Origin: Streptomyces aureus
GTDB lineage: Bacteria > Actinomycetota > Actinomycetes > Streptomycetales > Streptomycetaceae
Assembly: GCF_000725495.1 (NCBI RefSeq)
Contig: NZ_JNZD01000024.1
Location: 121,419 to 185,418 of the forward strand
Direction of reading: 5' to 3'
Length of the DNA stretch: 64,000 bases
Shown one piece after another: positions 53,968 to 61,800 of this stretch (positions are counted from its first letter, which is position 1; every line of letters begins with the position of its first letter). The notes below the pieces were generated by a model. The model saw only the letters and a list, made by a program, of their open reading frames with translations, did no database searches and was not told where the DNA came from. The position numbers and the translations under genes were made by a program.

Positions 53968-54774
53968 TCACCGGCCCGTGGGCAGGGTGGTCCCACCGGT
54001 GCAGTCCAGGACGACACCGGTCACGAAGCCGTTGGTGGCCAGCAGGTGGAGCGCGCGGGCGATGTCGCCGGGCCGCCCGATCCGGCCCACCGGGCTGCTC
54101 TCGGCGAACCCGCGGAAGACGGCCTCGCGCTGCTCCGCGGGCAGCGCGTTCCACCAGGGCGTGTCGACGACACCGGGGGAGACGGCGTTGATCCGCAGCG
54201 GCGCCAGTTCCACCGCGAGCGGCGGGACCATCGCCTCCAGGGCGCCGTTGATCGCGGCGAGCCCCGCCGTCCCGGGGAACGCGGCCCGCGCCGAGGCCGC
54301 GGTCACCAGCGTCACGGAACCGTCGGCGCGCAGGTGCGGCAGGGCGGCCCGAAGGATGCGTACGTACGGCCAGAACTTCGCGGCGAACCCGGTCTCCAGC
54401 TCGGCGAGGTCCAGCTCGGCGAACGGGCCGGCGCCCGCGGCTCCGCTGAGCGCGAGGACCAGATGGTCCACCGGTCCCGACTGCGCGAAGAACGCGTCGA
54501 TCTGCGCCGGGTCCGTGCCGTCGAGCCGGTACGCGGTCGTCTTGCCGCCGATCCGCGCGGTCGCGGCCTCCAGCTTGTCCCGGTCGCGGCCGGTGACGAC
54601 CACCTCGGCGCCGTCCGCGGCGAAGAGGGCGGCCGTGGCCTCGCCGATGCCGGAGCTGCCGCCCATCACGACCGCGCGCTGCCCGGCGAGGGGAAGGTCC
54701 GCGGCCGTGCTCGCCGCGGTGCCGGGGGTGTTCGACGTGCTCGGGGTGTTCGACGTGCTCGGGGTGGTGCTCAT
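53968..54774 (-). CDS. SDR-family protein with altered catalytic residues
   Basis: A 268-residue Rossmann-fold protein. The cofactor motif is AVVMGGSSGIGEATAALF, followed by VTGRDRDKLEAA (NADP-type) and VLALSGAAGAG in place of NNAG. The usual catalytic Tyr-xxx-Lys is replaced: the segment reads GTAGLAAINGALEAM, with Leu and Asn at the expected Tyr and Lys. It ends SPVGRIGRPGDIARALHLLATNGFVTGVVLDCTGG. The N-terminus has a tandem STSNTP repeat. It is divergent from a TetR gene with shared operators, so that regulator probably controls it. Activity as a dehydrogenase is doubtful. Confidence 0.85.
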   Translation of the reverse strand: MSTTPSTSNTPSTSNTPGTAASTAADLPLAGQRAVVMGGSSGIGEATAALFAADGAEVVVTGRDRDKLEAATARIGGKTTAYRLDGTDPAQIDAFFAQSGPVDHLVLALSGAAGAGPFAELDLAELETGFAAKFWPYVRILRAALPHLRADGSVTLVTAASARAAFPGTAGLAAINGALEAMVPPLAVELAPLRINAVSPGVVDTPWWNALPAEQREAVFRGFAESSPVGRIGRPGDIARALHLLATNGFVTGVVLDCTGGTTLPTGR

Positions 54775-54818
54775 GGCGGGGCTTCCCTTCCGGAGCGTCG
54801 TGACCCTGCCGGGCCACT

Positions 54819-54871
54819 TGACGAGACTGTCGGTCTCGTTAAAGTTTTATCGAGACTGGCGGTCTCGTCAA
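54819..54871. promoter_or_regulatory. divergent promoter with two TetR-type operators
   Basis: Two palindromes, ACGAGACTGTCGGTCTCGT and CGAGACTGGCGGTCTCG, are spaced 30 bp apart (start to start) around an AT-rich ttaaagttttat centre. Each operator starts at a TTGACG on its own strand, so both promoters' -35 elements are covered. This is typical for a TetR regulator and its divergent target. Confidence 0.8.
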
Positions 54872-54914
54872 GGGAGTACGGAACCGGGGCGCCGGAATGG
54901 GAGAAGATCAAGCC

Positions 54915-55568
54915 ATGGAAGCGAAGGACGCCGAGGGCCCCGCCCCGGACGCGGGGTCGCGGGGCGGTGCCGGGACGGCGGGAACCGGCGGCGCCCGGCC
55001 GCACACCGGGCGGCGGCGGAACGAGGCCGCCCGGCAGGCCGTCCTCGACGCGGCGCTGCGGCTGCTCGTGGAGTCGAAGGGCGCCCCCATCACCGTGGAG
55101 GCCGTCGCGCGTGCGGCCGGCGTGGGCAAGCAGACCCTCTACCGCTGGTGGCCCTCGAAGGGGGCCGTTCTCCTGGACGCCCTCACCGACCGGGCCGGCC
55201 AGGACGTGCCGCCGCCCGACACCGGATCACTGCGCGAGGACCTGCGCACGGTCGTCGCCGCCACCTTCGCCGCCGCCCAGCGCGCACCCTGGGCCCCGGC
55301 CCTGCGCACCCTCGTCCGCGAGGCGGCCACCGACCCGCACCTCGCCGAGTTGCTGCGCGCCTACACGGGCACCCGGCGCGCCCTCCTGCGCGAGGTCCTC
55401 GACCGCGGCCGCGCGCGCGGCGAACTCCCCGCCGACCGGGACCTCGACCTCCTGGTCGACCAGGTCTACGGCCTGTTCTGGTACCGCTTCCTGCTCGGCC
55501 ACGCCCCCCTCGACGCGGCCGCCGCGGAACGCCTCACCGACTCCCTGCTCGGCCCGGCCGCACCCTGA
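54915..55568 (+). CDS. TetR-family transcriptional regulator
   Basis: A 217-residue TetR regulator. After a disordered Gly-rich start it has GRRRNEAARQAVLDAALRLLVESKGAPITVEAVARAAGVGKQTLYRWWPSKGAVLLDAL, with the helix-turn-helix around residues 55-80. The C-terminal ligand domain ends DLLVDQVYGLFWYRFLLGHAPLD, like the TetR_C_11-type. The ATG with GGGAGAAG seven bases upstream is chosen; an ATG six codons earlier is an alternative. It is divergent from the SDR gene and very probably represses it and itself through the two operators between them. Confidence 0.9.
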   Translation: MEAKDAEGPAPDAGSRGGAGTAGTGGARPHTGRRRNEAARQAVLDAALRLLVESKGAPITVEAVARAAGVGKQTLYRWWPSKGAVLLDALTDRAGQDVPPPDTGSLREDLRTVVAATFAAAQRAPWAPALRTLVREAATDPHLAELLRAYTGTRRALLREVLDRGRARGELPADRDLDLLVDQVYGLFWYRFLLGHAPLDAAAAERLTDSLLGPAAP

Positions 55569-55580
55569 GGGCGCGGCCGT

Positions 55581-56831
55581 TCAGGGTGTCGCCTCCGTCA
55601 AGTCCGCCGCCTCCACCGGGAGTTCGGCCCGCACCTCGAAGCCGCCGTGCGGTGTCCGGCCCGCCCGCAGCGAGCCGCCGGCCGCCGCGAGGCGCTCCGT
55701 GAGGCCCTTGAGCCCCGTGCCGCCGATGCCCGGCTCGGGCTCGGCCGCGGAAGTCCCGGTGCCGTTGTCCGAGACGGTCAGCCGGACGAGGCCGGCGGTC
55801 CCGTCGACGGTGATCTCGCAGCGCGAGGCGTCGCTGTGGCGCACGACGTTGGTGACGGCCTCGCGCAGCACCCAGCCCAGCAGGGCCTCCGTCTGCGGGA
55901 CCAGGGGAGGCCCCGACTGCCGGACGACCGGCTCCACCCGCGCCGCGGACAGCGCCGAACGGGCCCGGTCCAGCTCCGTGGCGAGGCTTCCCTCGCGATA
56001 GCCGGTGACCGCCTCGCGGATCTCCGTCAGCGCCTGCCGGCCCACCGACTCGATGTCCGTGACCTGGACGAGGGCCGCGTCCAGGTCACGGGGCGCCAGC
56101 CGCCGGGCCGCCTCCGACTTCACCACGATGACCGAGAGCGTGTGCCCGAGCAGGTCGTGCAGGTCGCGGGAGAAGCGCATTCGCTCCTTCTCCACCGCCC
56201 GGCGCGCCAGCTCCTCGCGGGCCGCGCGCAGTTCGCGCACCGCCTCGGAGAGCGAGAGGATCGCGGCCGTCACCATCGTGGACAGGAACGTGCCGTAGGC
56301 GACGTTCACCGCGTCCCAGCCGGCCCGGAAGGCCGAGACCGCCGCGGCCAGGACCGTCAGGCCCAGCCCGATCTTCCCGAGCCAGGGCCCGCGCACCACC
56401 GCCCCGGTGGCCAGCCCGAGCAGCGGGAAGAAGTACAGCCAGCTCCCCCCGTACCCGAGGGCCAGACCGCAGGTGATCACGCCCATCAGGACGAGCGCGA
56501 CCCGGGTGGCGCGGGCCTCCCGCTTCGACTTCACGAACGCGCGGAACGTGACGTAGATGTACAGCGAGTTGAAGGCGAGCAGACCCAGGCCGCCGATCCA
56601 GGGCTGCGGCGTCCTGCCCTGGAAGAGATTGGAGAAGGCCCCCATTCCCAGCAGCAGCCACGGCAGCAGCGCGAAGCCCGTCGGCGGCGGCCCCGGGTTC
56701 TCCGGCATCTCGCCACCACTCCGGCGCGCGGCCCGCTGCTCGGCCTTGAACCGCTCCATGTCGGCCTTCCAGCGTCGGCGTTCGGCCCGCAGCACGCGGA
56801 CCTGGCAGCGGATGCCTTCCATCCAGGGCAT
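55581..56831 (-). CDS. sensor histidine kinase (DesK/NarX-like)
   Basis: A 416-residue membrane histidine kinase. It has about five N-terminal helices (FALLPWLLLGMGAFSNLF to WDAVNVAYGTFLSTMVTAAIL), a HisKA_3 phosphoacceptor FSRDLHDLLGHTLSVIVVKSEAARRL, and an ATPase domain with EAVTNVVRHSDASRCEITV, VSDNGTG and GGTGLKGLTERLAAAGG. It lies 15 bp after the ABC permease gene in one operon, as in kinases that control their own exporter. The response regulator expected next is missing; a truncated one of the right type lies 3.5 kb further on. Confidence 0.92.
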   Translation of the reverse strand: MPWMEGIRCQVRVLRAERRRWKADMERFKAEQRAARRSGGEMPENPGPPPTGFALLPWLLLGMGAFSNLFQGRTPQPWIGGLGLLAFNSLYIYVTFRAFVKSKREARATRVALVLMGVITCGLALGYGGSWLYFFPLLGLATGAVVRGPWLGKIGLGLTVLAAAVSAFRAGWDAVNVAYGTFLSTMVTAAILSLSEAVRELRAAREELARRAVEKERMRFSRDLHDLLGHTLSVIVVKSEAARRLAPRDLDAALVQVTDIESVGRQALTEIREAVTGYREGSLATELDRARSALSAARVEPVVRQSGPPLVPQTEALLGWVLREAVTNVVRHSDASRCEITVDGTAGLVRLTVSDNGTGTSAAEPEPGIGGTGLKGLTERLAAAGGSLRAGRTPHGGFEVRAELPVEAADLTEATP

Positions 56832-56846
56832 GTCCGTTTCCCCCGT

Positions 56847-57566
56847 TCAGACGGTGCGTGCGGATCGACGGTAGGAGATCACGGCGTACGAACCGAACGC
56901 CAGCAGCCAGGCCCCCAGCACGGCCACCGCGGTGAGACCGGGCGCCCGGCCCTCGGTCACCGACACGCCCAGCTCGGCGAAGCGGTTCGTGGGGGTGTAC
57001 GCGGAGACCGAGCGCAGCCAGCCGGGGAACAGGGCCAGCGGGAACCACAGGCCGCCGACCACCGCGAGCCCCAGATTGCACACCATGTTCGCGACACCGG
57101 TCGTCTGCGTGGTCATGCGGTAGCCGTTGCCGAGCCCCAGCAGGGTGAAGGGGACCGACCCGAGCCACAGCAGCACGGCCGTGGCGGCCCACTGCCAGGC
57201 GTCCAGCCGTACGCCGTTGACCAGGCCGCCGGCCGCGAGCACCGCGACGATCGCGGGCAGCACGGTCACCGAACCGGTCAGCGCCCGCCCGAGCACCACC
57301 TGGCGCGAGGTCATCGGGGTCACCCGGAGCTGCCGCAGCCAGCCGGTCACCTTGTCCTCGGCGACCCCGCCGCCGGTGTTCAGCGCCGAGCCCACCGCGC
57401 CGTAGGCGGCCATGCCGACCATCGAGGCGGTCTTCCACGCCCCGTCGTCGCCCCCGCCGAGGTTGGTGAACAGCAGGTACATCATCACCGGCATCGCGAC
57501 GCCGCCGATCACGAAACCGGTGTCACGCAGCGTCCGGCGCACTTCCAGCCGCAGATAGTCGAACAT
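56847..57566 (-). CDS. ABC-2 type exporter permease
   Basis: A 239-residue permease with six helices: MPVMMYLLFTNLGG, MVGMAAYGAVGSALN, VTVLPAIVAVLAAGGLVNGV, WAATAVLLWLGSVPFTLLGLGNGY, MVCNLGLAVVGGLWFPLALFPGWL and VAVLGAWLLAFGSYAVI. The layout and DKVTGWLRQLRVTPMTSRQVV are typical of ABC-2 drug or peptide-antibiotic exporters. The ATG overlaps the stop of the ATPase gene (TGATG). With the ATPase and the kinase it forms a sense-and-export unit, perhaps for a membrane-active compound. Confidence 0.88.
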   Translation of the reverse strand: MFDYLRLEVRRTLRDTGFVIGGVAMPVMMYLLFTNLGGGDDGAWKTASMVGMAAYGAVGSALNTGGGVAEDKVTGWLRQLRVTPMTSRQVVLGRALTGSVTVLPAIVAVLAAGGLVNGVRLDAWQWAATAVLLWLGSVPFTLLGLGNGYRMTTQTTGVANMVCNLGLAVVGGLWFPLALFPGWLRSVSAYTPTNRFAELGVSVTEGRAPGLTAVAVLGAWLLAFGSYAVISYRRSARTV

Positions 57567-58537
57567 CACACCGTCTCCCGGTTCTGTGAGGTGAGAGCCA
57601 TGAACGCGTCGTCCAGGGACGCGGGGACGACCTCCAGGCCCCGGATCGCGCCCCGCTCGGCCAGCGCGACCACCGTCGCGTCGGAGTCCTCCGTGCGCAG
57701 CCGGGCCCGCTCCCCGCGCATCTCCACGGACACCACGCCCGGCAGCAGCGCCAGCTCCCCGGCACCGATCCCCGCCGGTTCGAAGGAGACGAGGGTGCCG
57801 CCCGCCGACCGCCGCAGCTCCTCCCCGGTCCCGTTCGCCACGATCCGCCCCCGGTCGACGACGACGATCCGGTCGGCGTGCGCGTCGGCCTCCTCCAGAT
57901 GGTGCGTGGAGAACAGCACCGTGTGACCGCGTCGCGCGTAGGCCCGCATCGACTCCCAGAACGCGTGCCGCGCCTCCACGTCGAGCGCCGCGGTGGGCTC
58001 GTCGAGCACGATCAGCGCCGGGTTCCCGGCGAGCGCCACCGCGAACCGCACCCGCTGCGCCTGCCCGCCCGACAGCCGGTCCACGCGCCGCCCGGCCAGT
58101 TCCCCGACCCCCGCGAGCCGCAGCGCCTCGGCCACCGGCAACGGCGAGGGATAGCGCCCGGCCACGAAGGAGACCAGCTCCCCGACCGTGACCCGCGGCA
58201 CCGGCCGCGCGTCCTGGAGCATCGCGCCGACCCGTCCCGCGCGCACCGACTCCCCGGGCGTCGCGCCGAACAGCTCCACCGAGCCCTCGTCCGGCTCGTC
58301 CAGACCGAGCAGCAGCGAGATCGCCGTCGACTTGCCGGCCCCGTTGCGGCCCAGCAGCGCCACCGTCTCGCCGCACCCCACCTCCAGGTCGAGACCGGCC
58401 ACGGCGCGCACCGCGCCGAAGGTCTTGACCGCGCCCCTGAAGCGCACCGCCGGTGCCGTCCCCGTCGCCGATTCCGCCGCCGGCGGTGCGGGCGCTTCCT
58501 GCGGCTTTCCCGCCGTCGTCCCCGTGGTCTGTGTCAT
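57566..58537 (-). CDS. ABC transporter ATP-binding protein (DrrA-like)
   Basis: A 323-residue ATPase. Motifs are LLGRNGAGKSTAISLLLGL (Walker A, about residues 61-79), the Q-loop in GAMLQDARPVPRVTV, LSGGQAQRVRFAVAL (signature), LIVLDEPTAALDVEAR (Walker B) and STHHLEEADAHADRI (switch His). The about 80-residue C-terminal extension is like DrrA/multidrug exporters. It powers the ABC-2 permease that follows. The ATG has no ribosome site upstream (ctagcgtcgtagtc), so translation may start from a leaderless or near-leaderless transcript. Confidence 0.9.
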   Translation of the reverse strand: MTQTTGTTAGKPQEAPAPPAAESATGTAPAVRFRGAVKTFGAVRAVAGLDLEVGCGETVALLGRNGAGKSTAISLLLGLDEPDEGSVELFGATPGESVRAGRVGAMLQDARPVPRVTVGELVSFVAGRYPSPLPVAEALRLAGVGELAGRRVDRLSGGQAQRVRFAVALAGNPALIVLDEPTAALDVEARHAFWESMRAYARRGHTVLFSTHHLEEADAHADRIVVVDRGRIVANGTGEELRRSAGGTLVSFEPAGIGAGELALLPGVVSVEMRGERARLRTEDSDATVVALAERGAIRGLEVVPASLDDAFMALTSQNRETV

Positions 58538-58659
58538 GACTACGACGCTAGGGGTCCGGGGCGGTGCCCCGGCAGAGGCACTTGTCGGCGATCGGCCGGG
58601 ACAAATGTCATGGCCTCGGGTGCGACGCGGCTCGCTGAAGAAGGCGCCCGAAGACCGGA

Positions 58660-58676
58660 TCTGACATGGCGTCAGT
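58660..58676. promoter_or_regulatory. TCTGAC-N5-GTCAGA palindrome, site 5
   Basis: TCTGACATGGCGTCAGT lies upstream of the MaoC gene and 48 bp before a KstR box. It is also about 120 bp from the divergent ABC ATPase start. Confidence 0.65.
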
Positions 58677-58723
58677 AGTCTTCACAAGTGCTGGGCGCTC
58701 GGCTATACAAGGGGGCGCCGTAC

Positions 58724-58737
58724 TGGAACGCGTTCTA
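58724..58737. promoter_or_regulatory. kstR box: KstR-type operator upstream of the MaoC operon
   Basis: TGGAACGCGTTCTA fully matches TnnAACnnGTTnnA, within the larger ggaacgcgttctagaac dyad. It is 97 bp before the MaoC start, nearly the same distance as at the acyl-CoA dehydrogenase gene. Confidence 0.78.
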
Positions 58738-58833
58738 GAACGAGTGCCTTCCGCGGCCCGGTGTCGACCTCGGTGCGGCCGACGGTGCGGACGGCCGCGC
58801 CGAGGTCTTTCGCGCAGTCGAGCAAGGAGCCCC

Positions 58834-59691
58834 ATGCCCATTGACGCCGCCAAGGCCCTCGCGGCACCCCCGCGGACCGGCGAGATCGCCTGGACCCACA
58901 AGGACGTCCAGCTCTACCACCTGGGCCTCGGGGCCGGCGTCCCCGCGACCGACCCCGACGAACTGCGCTACACCCTCGAATCCAGGCTGCACGTCCTGCC
59001 GAGCTTCGCCACCGTCGCCGGCGCCGGATCGCCCGGGGTGATCGGGGGGCTGTCCATGCCCGGCGTCGACGTCGACCTCGCCCGCGTCCTGCACGGCGGC
59101 CAGAGCCTCAGACTGCACCGCCCGATCCCCGCCGAGGGGACGGCCACCGCCACCGGCCGCATCGCCGCGGTCTACGACAAGGGCACCGCCGCCATCCTCG
59201 TCATGCGCACCGAAGTGGGCGACGCCGACGGCCCGTTGTGGACGAACGACGCCCAGATCTTCGTCCGCGGCGAAGGCGGCTGGGGCGGCGACCGGGGGCC
59301 GGGCACCCGCCTCGAAGCACCCGCGGGCCCGCCCGACAGGACCCTGGAACGCCCGGTCCGCGAGGACCAGGCCCTGCTCTACCGGCTGTCCGGGGACTGG
59401 AACCCGCTGCACGCCGACCCCGAGTTCGCCAAGCTCGCCGGGTTCGACCGGCCGATCCTGCACGGGCTGTGCACGTACGGGATGACCCTCAAGGCCGTCG
59501 TCGACACCCTGCTCGGCGGCGACGTGACCCGGGTCCGCTCCTACACCACCCGCTTCGCCGGAGTCGTCTTCCCCGGCGAGACCCTGCGCATCCGGATGTG
59601 GCGCGGCGACGGCACGGTCCGCGTGGCGGTGGGCGCCGTCGAGCGCGACGACGCCCCGGTCCTCGCCGACACCGCCGTCGACCACGTCTGA
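58834..59691 (+). CDS. MaoC-family (R)-enoyl-CoA hydratase, ChsH3/2-enoyl-CoA hydratase-2-like
   Basis: A 285-residue double hot-dog hydratase. The N-terminal half has DVQLYHLGLGAGVPATDPDELRYTLE and LPSFATVAG. The C-terminal half has the catalytic motif LYRLSGDWNPLHADPEFAKLAGFDRPILHGLCTYG with Asp and His. The order matches hydratase 2 of peroxisomal multifunctional enzymes and mycobacterial ChsH3 (about 286 residues) in steroid degradation. It adds water to a trans-2-enoyl-CoA. AAGGAG precedes the ATG. It is first in an operon with an alcohol dehydrogenase and an Hsd4A-like SDR, behind KstR and second-type operators. Confidence 0.89.
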   Translation: MPIDAAKALAAPPRTGEIAWTHKDVQLYHLGLGAGVPATDPDELRYTLESRLHVLPSFATVAGAGSPGVIGGLSMPGVDVDLARVLHGGQSLRLHRPIPAEGTATATGRIAAVYDKGTAAILVMRTEVGDADGPLWTNDAQIFVRGEGGWGGDRGPGTRLEAPAGPPDRTLERPVREDQALLYRLSGDWNPLHADPEFAKLAGFDRPILHGLCTYGMTLKAVVDTLLGGDVTRVRSYTTRFAGVVFPGETLRIRMWRGDGTVRVAVGAVERDDAPVLADTAVDHV

Positions 59692-59723
59692 CCCGTACGA
59701 ACCGTCCTGAGGGGAGCCGCACC

Positions 59724-60800
59724 ATGCGCGCAGCCGTACTGCACGAGACAGGCCAGGACAAGCTGGAGGTCCTCGACGACGTCGAGGCGGTGGGCTTCGG
59801 GCCCGGCAAGGTGCGCGTCCGGGTACGGGCCACCGGCCTGTGCCACTCGGACCTCTCCGCCATGAACGGCGTGCTGCCCCAGCCCGCGCCCTTCGTCCCC
59901 GGACACGAGGGCGCCGGGGAGGTCACCGAGGTCGGCGAGGGCGTCACCCATGTGAAGCCCGGCGACCGGGTCGTCGTCTGCTGGCTGCCCGCGTGCGGCG
60001 CCTGCCCCTCCTGCAAGCGGGGCCAGACCGAACTGTGCCTGGCCGGATTCATGAACGCGGGCACCCCCAACTTCAAGCGCCCCGGCGGTGACGTCTTCGG
60101 CTTCGCCGGCACCGGGACGTTCGCCGAGGAGGTCGTCGTCGCCGCCGGCTGCGCGGTCCCCATCCCCGACGACGTGCCCTTCGACATAGCGGCCCTGATC
60201 GGCTGCGGCGTCACCACCGGACTTGGCGCCGCCCTCAACACCGCCGACGTACAGGCCGGTTCGTCCGTCGCCGTCATCGGCTGCGGGGGCGTCGGCATCT
60301 CCGCGATCCAGGGCGCCCGGCTCAAGGGCGCCGCCGAGATCGTCGCCGTCGACCCGGTCGCCTCGCGCCGGGAGGCCGCCCTCGCCTTCGGCGCCACCAA
60401 GGCCGTCTCGCCCGACGAACTCGCCGACGCCAGGCAGTCGGTGACCGCCGGCGAAGGCTTCGACTACGTCTTCGAGGTCGTCGGCAGGTCCGCCACCGCC
60501 CGTACCGCCTACGACCAGACCCGCCGCGGCGGCACCCTCGTCGTCGTCGGCGCCGGCGCCATGGACGACTTCCTCCAGCTCAACATGTTCGAGCTGTTCT
60601 TCGACGAGAAGCGCATCCTGCCCTCCATGTACGGCGGCGGGGACGTCCTCAGCTCCTACGAGCGCACGATCGCCCTGTGGCGCGCCGGCCGCATCGACCT
60701 CGAAGGCCTGATCACCCACCGGGTCCCGCTGGCCGGGATCAACGAGGCCCTCGACCAGATGCGTTCGGGCACCGCGCTCCGCACCTGCATAGAGATCTGA
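59724..60800 (+). CDS. zinc-dependent alcohol dehydrogenase (MDR family)
   Basis: A 358-residue medium-chain dehydrogenase. Catalytic zinc ligands are in ATGLCHSDLSAMNG and VPGHEGAGEVTEVGEGV; the structural zinc is held by CGACPSCKRGQTELC. The NAD site is SVAVIGCGGVGISAIQGARL. The family interconverts alcohols and aldehydes or ketones. In this operon, next to hydratase and SDR genes, it may oxidise a steroid side-chain hydroxyl, but the substrate cannot be read from sequence. GAGGGGAG lies before the ATG, 33 bp after the hydratase gene. Confidence 0.9.
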   Translation: MRAAVLHETGQDKLEVLDDVEAVGFGPGKVRVRVRATGLCHSDLSAMNGVLPQPAPFVPGHEGAGEVTEVGEGVTHVKPGDRVVVCWLPACGACPSCKRGQTELCLAGFMNAGTPNFKRPGGDVFGFAGTGTFAEEVVVAAGCAVPIPDDVPFDIAALIGCGVTTGLGAALNTADVQAGSSVAVIGCGGVGISAIQGARLKGAAEIVAVDPVASRREAALAFGATKAVSPDELADARQSVTAGEGFDYVFEVVGRSATARTAYDQTRRGGTLVVVGAGAMDDFLQLNMFELFFDEKRILPSMYGGGDVLSSYERTIALWRAGRIDLEGLITHRVPLAGINEALDQMRSGTALRTCIEI

Positions 60801-60849
60801 CCCCGCCGGCCGCCGTCGCGGACCACCACGACACCTGCTGAGGACTGTG

Positions 60850-61800
60850 ATGTCACTGCCACTCGAAGGGCTCACCGCGATCGTCACCGGCGCGGGCCGC
60901 GGGCTCGGCCGGGCCGAGGCGCTGGAACTGGGGCGGCTGGGCGCGGCCGTCGTCGTCAACGACTACGGACAGCCCGGACGCGACGGCTCCGGCGAGGCCT
61001 CGGCCGGCCCGGCCGAACAGGTCGCCGCCGAGATCCGGGCGGCGGGCGGCCGGGCCCTCGCCCACACCGGGGACGTCTCCGACCACGAACAGGCCCGCGC
61101 CCTCGTCGAGTCGGCCGTCACCACGTTCGGACAGCTGGACATCCTCGTCAACAACGCGGGCATCCTGCGCGACCGGATGGTCTTCTCGATGACCGAGGAC
61201 GAATGGGACTCGGTCATCAGGGTCCACCTCAAAGGCCACTTCAACACCACCCACTTCGCCTCCGTCCACTGGCGGGCCCGCGCCAAGGCGTCCGGCGGGC
61301 CCGTCCACGGACGGATCGTGAACACCTCCTCCGAGGCGTTCCTCGCCGGCTCGGCCGGACAGCCCAACTACGCGGCGGCCAAGGGCGGGATCGTCGGCCT
61401 GACCACCTCCACCGCCCTGGCGCTCGCCCGGTACGGGGTCACCGCCAACGTCATCTGCCCGCGCGCCCGCACCCGCATGACCGAGGACGTCTTCGCCGGA
61501 TTCGGGCAGCCCGAGGACGGCCTGGACCCGCTCGCCCCCGAGCATGTCGCCCCGCTCGTCGGCTACTTGGCCTCACCCGCGGCCGCCCACGTCAACGGCC
61601 AGCTGCTCGTGGTGCACGGCGGCATGGTCGCCGTCGTCGAACGGCCCAGGGTGGCCGCGAAGTTCGACAGCAAGCAGGACACCTTCAGCCACGACGAACT
61701 CGACGCACTGCTCACCCCGTACTACGCGGACCGCCCGTCCGGCGAGACGTTCGCGGCGGCGGAGGTGCTCGGGCTCAGGCGGGAGGACCCTCCCCGCTGA
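60850..61800 (+). CDS. Hsd4A-like short-chain dehydrogenase
   Basis: A 316-residue SDR. It has cofactor motif VTGAGRGLGRAEALEL, VVVNDYGQPGRDGSG, the NNAGILRDRMVFSMTEDEWD block and catalytic Ser/Tyr/Lys in IVNTSSEAFLAGSAGQPNYAAAKGGIVGL. Length and the VNDYG...RDGSGxx insertion match the dehydrogenase part of peroxisomal multifunctional protein 2 and mycobacterial Hsd4A (17-beta-hydroxysteroid/3-hydroxyacyl-CoA dehydrogenase, 317 residues). Together with the hydratase-2 gene it would supply the two middle steps of steroid side-chain beta-oxidation. Its 3' end overlaps the convergent LuxR gene by 26 bp. Confidence 0.9.
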   Translation: MSLPLEGLTAIVTGAGRGLGRAEALELGRLGAAVVVNDYGQPGRDGSGEASAGPAEQVAAEIRAAGGRALAHTGDVSDHEQARALVESAVTTFGQLDILVNNAGILRDRMVFSMTEDEWDSVIRVHLKGHFNTTHFASVHWRARAKASGGPVHGRIVNTSSEAFLAGSAGQPNYAAAKGGIVGLTTSTALALARYGVTANVICPRARTRMTEDVFAGFGQPEDGLDPLAPEHVAPLVGYLASPAAAHVNGQLLVVHGGMVAVVERPRVAAKFDSKQDTFSHDELDALLTPYYADRPSGETFAAAEVLGLRREDPPR

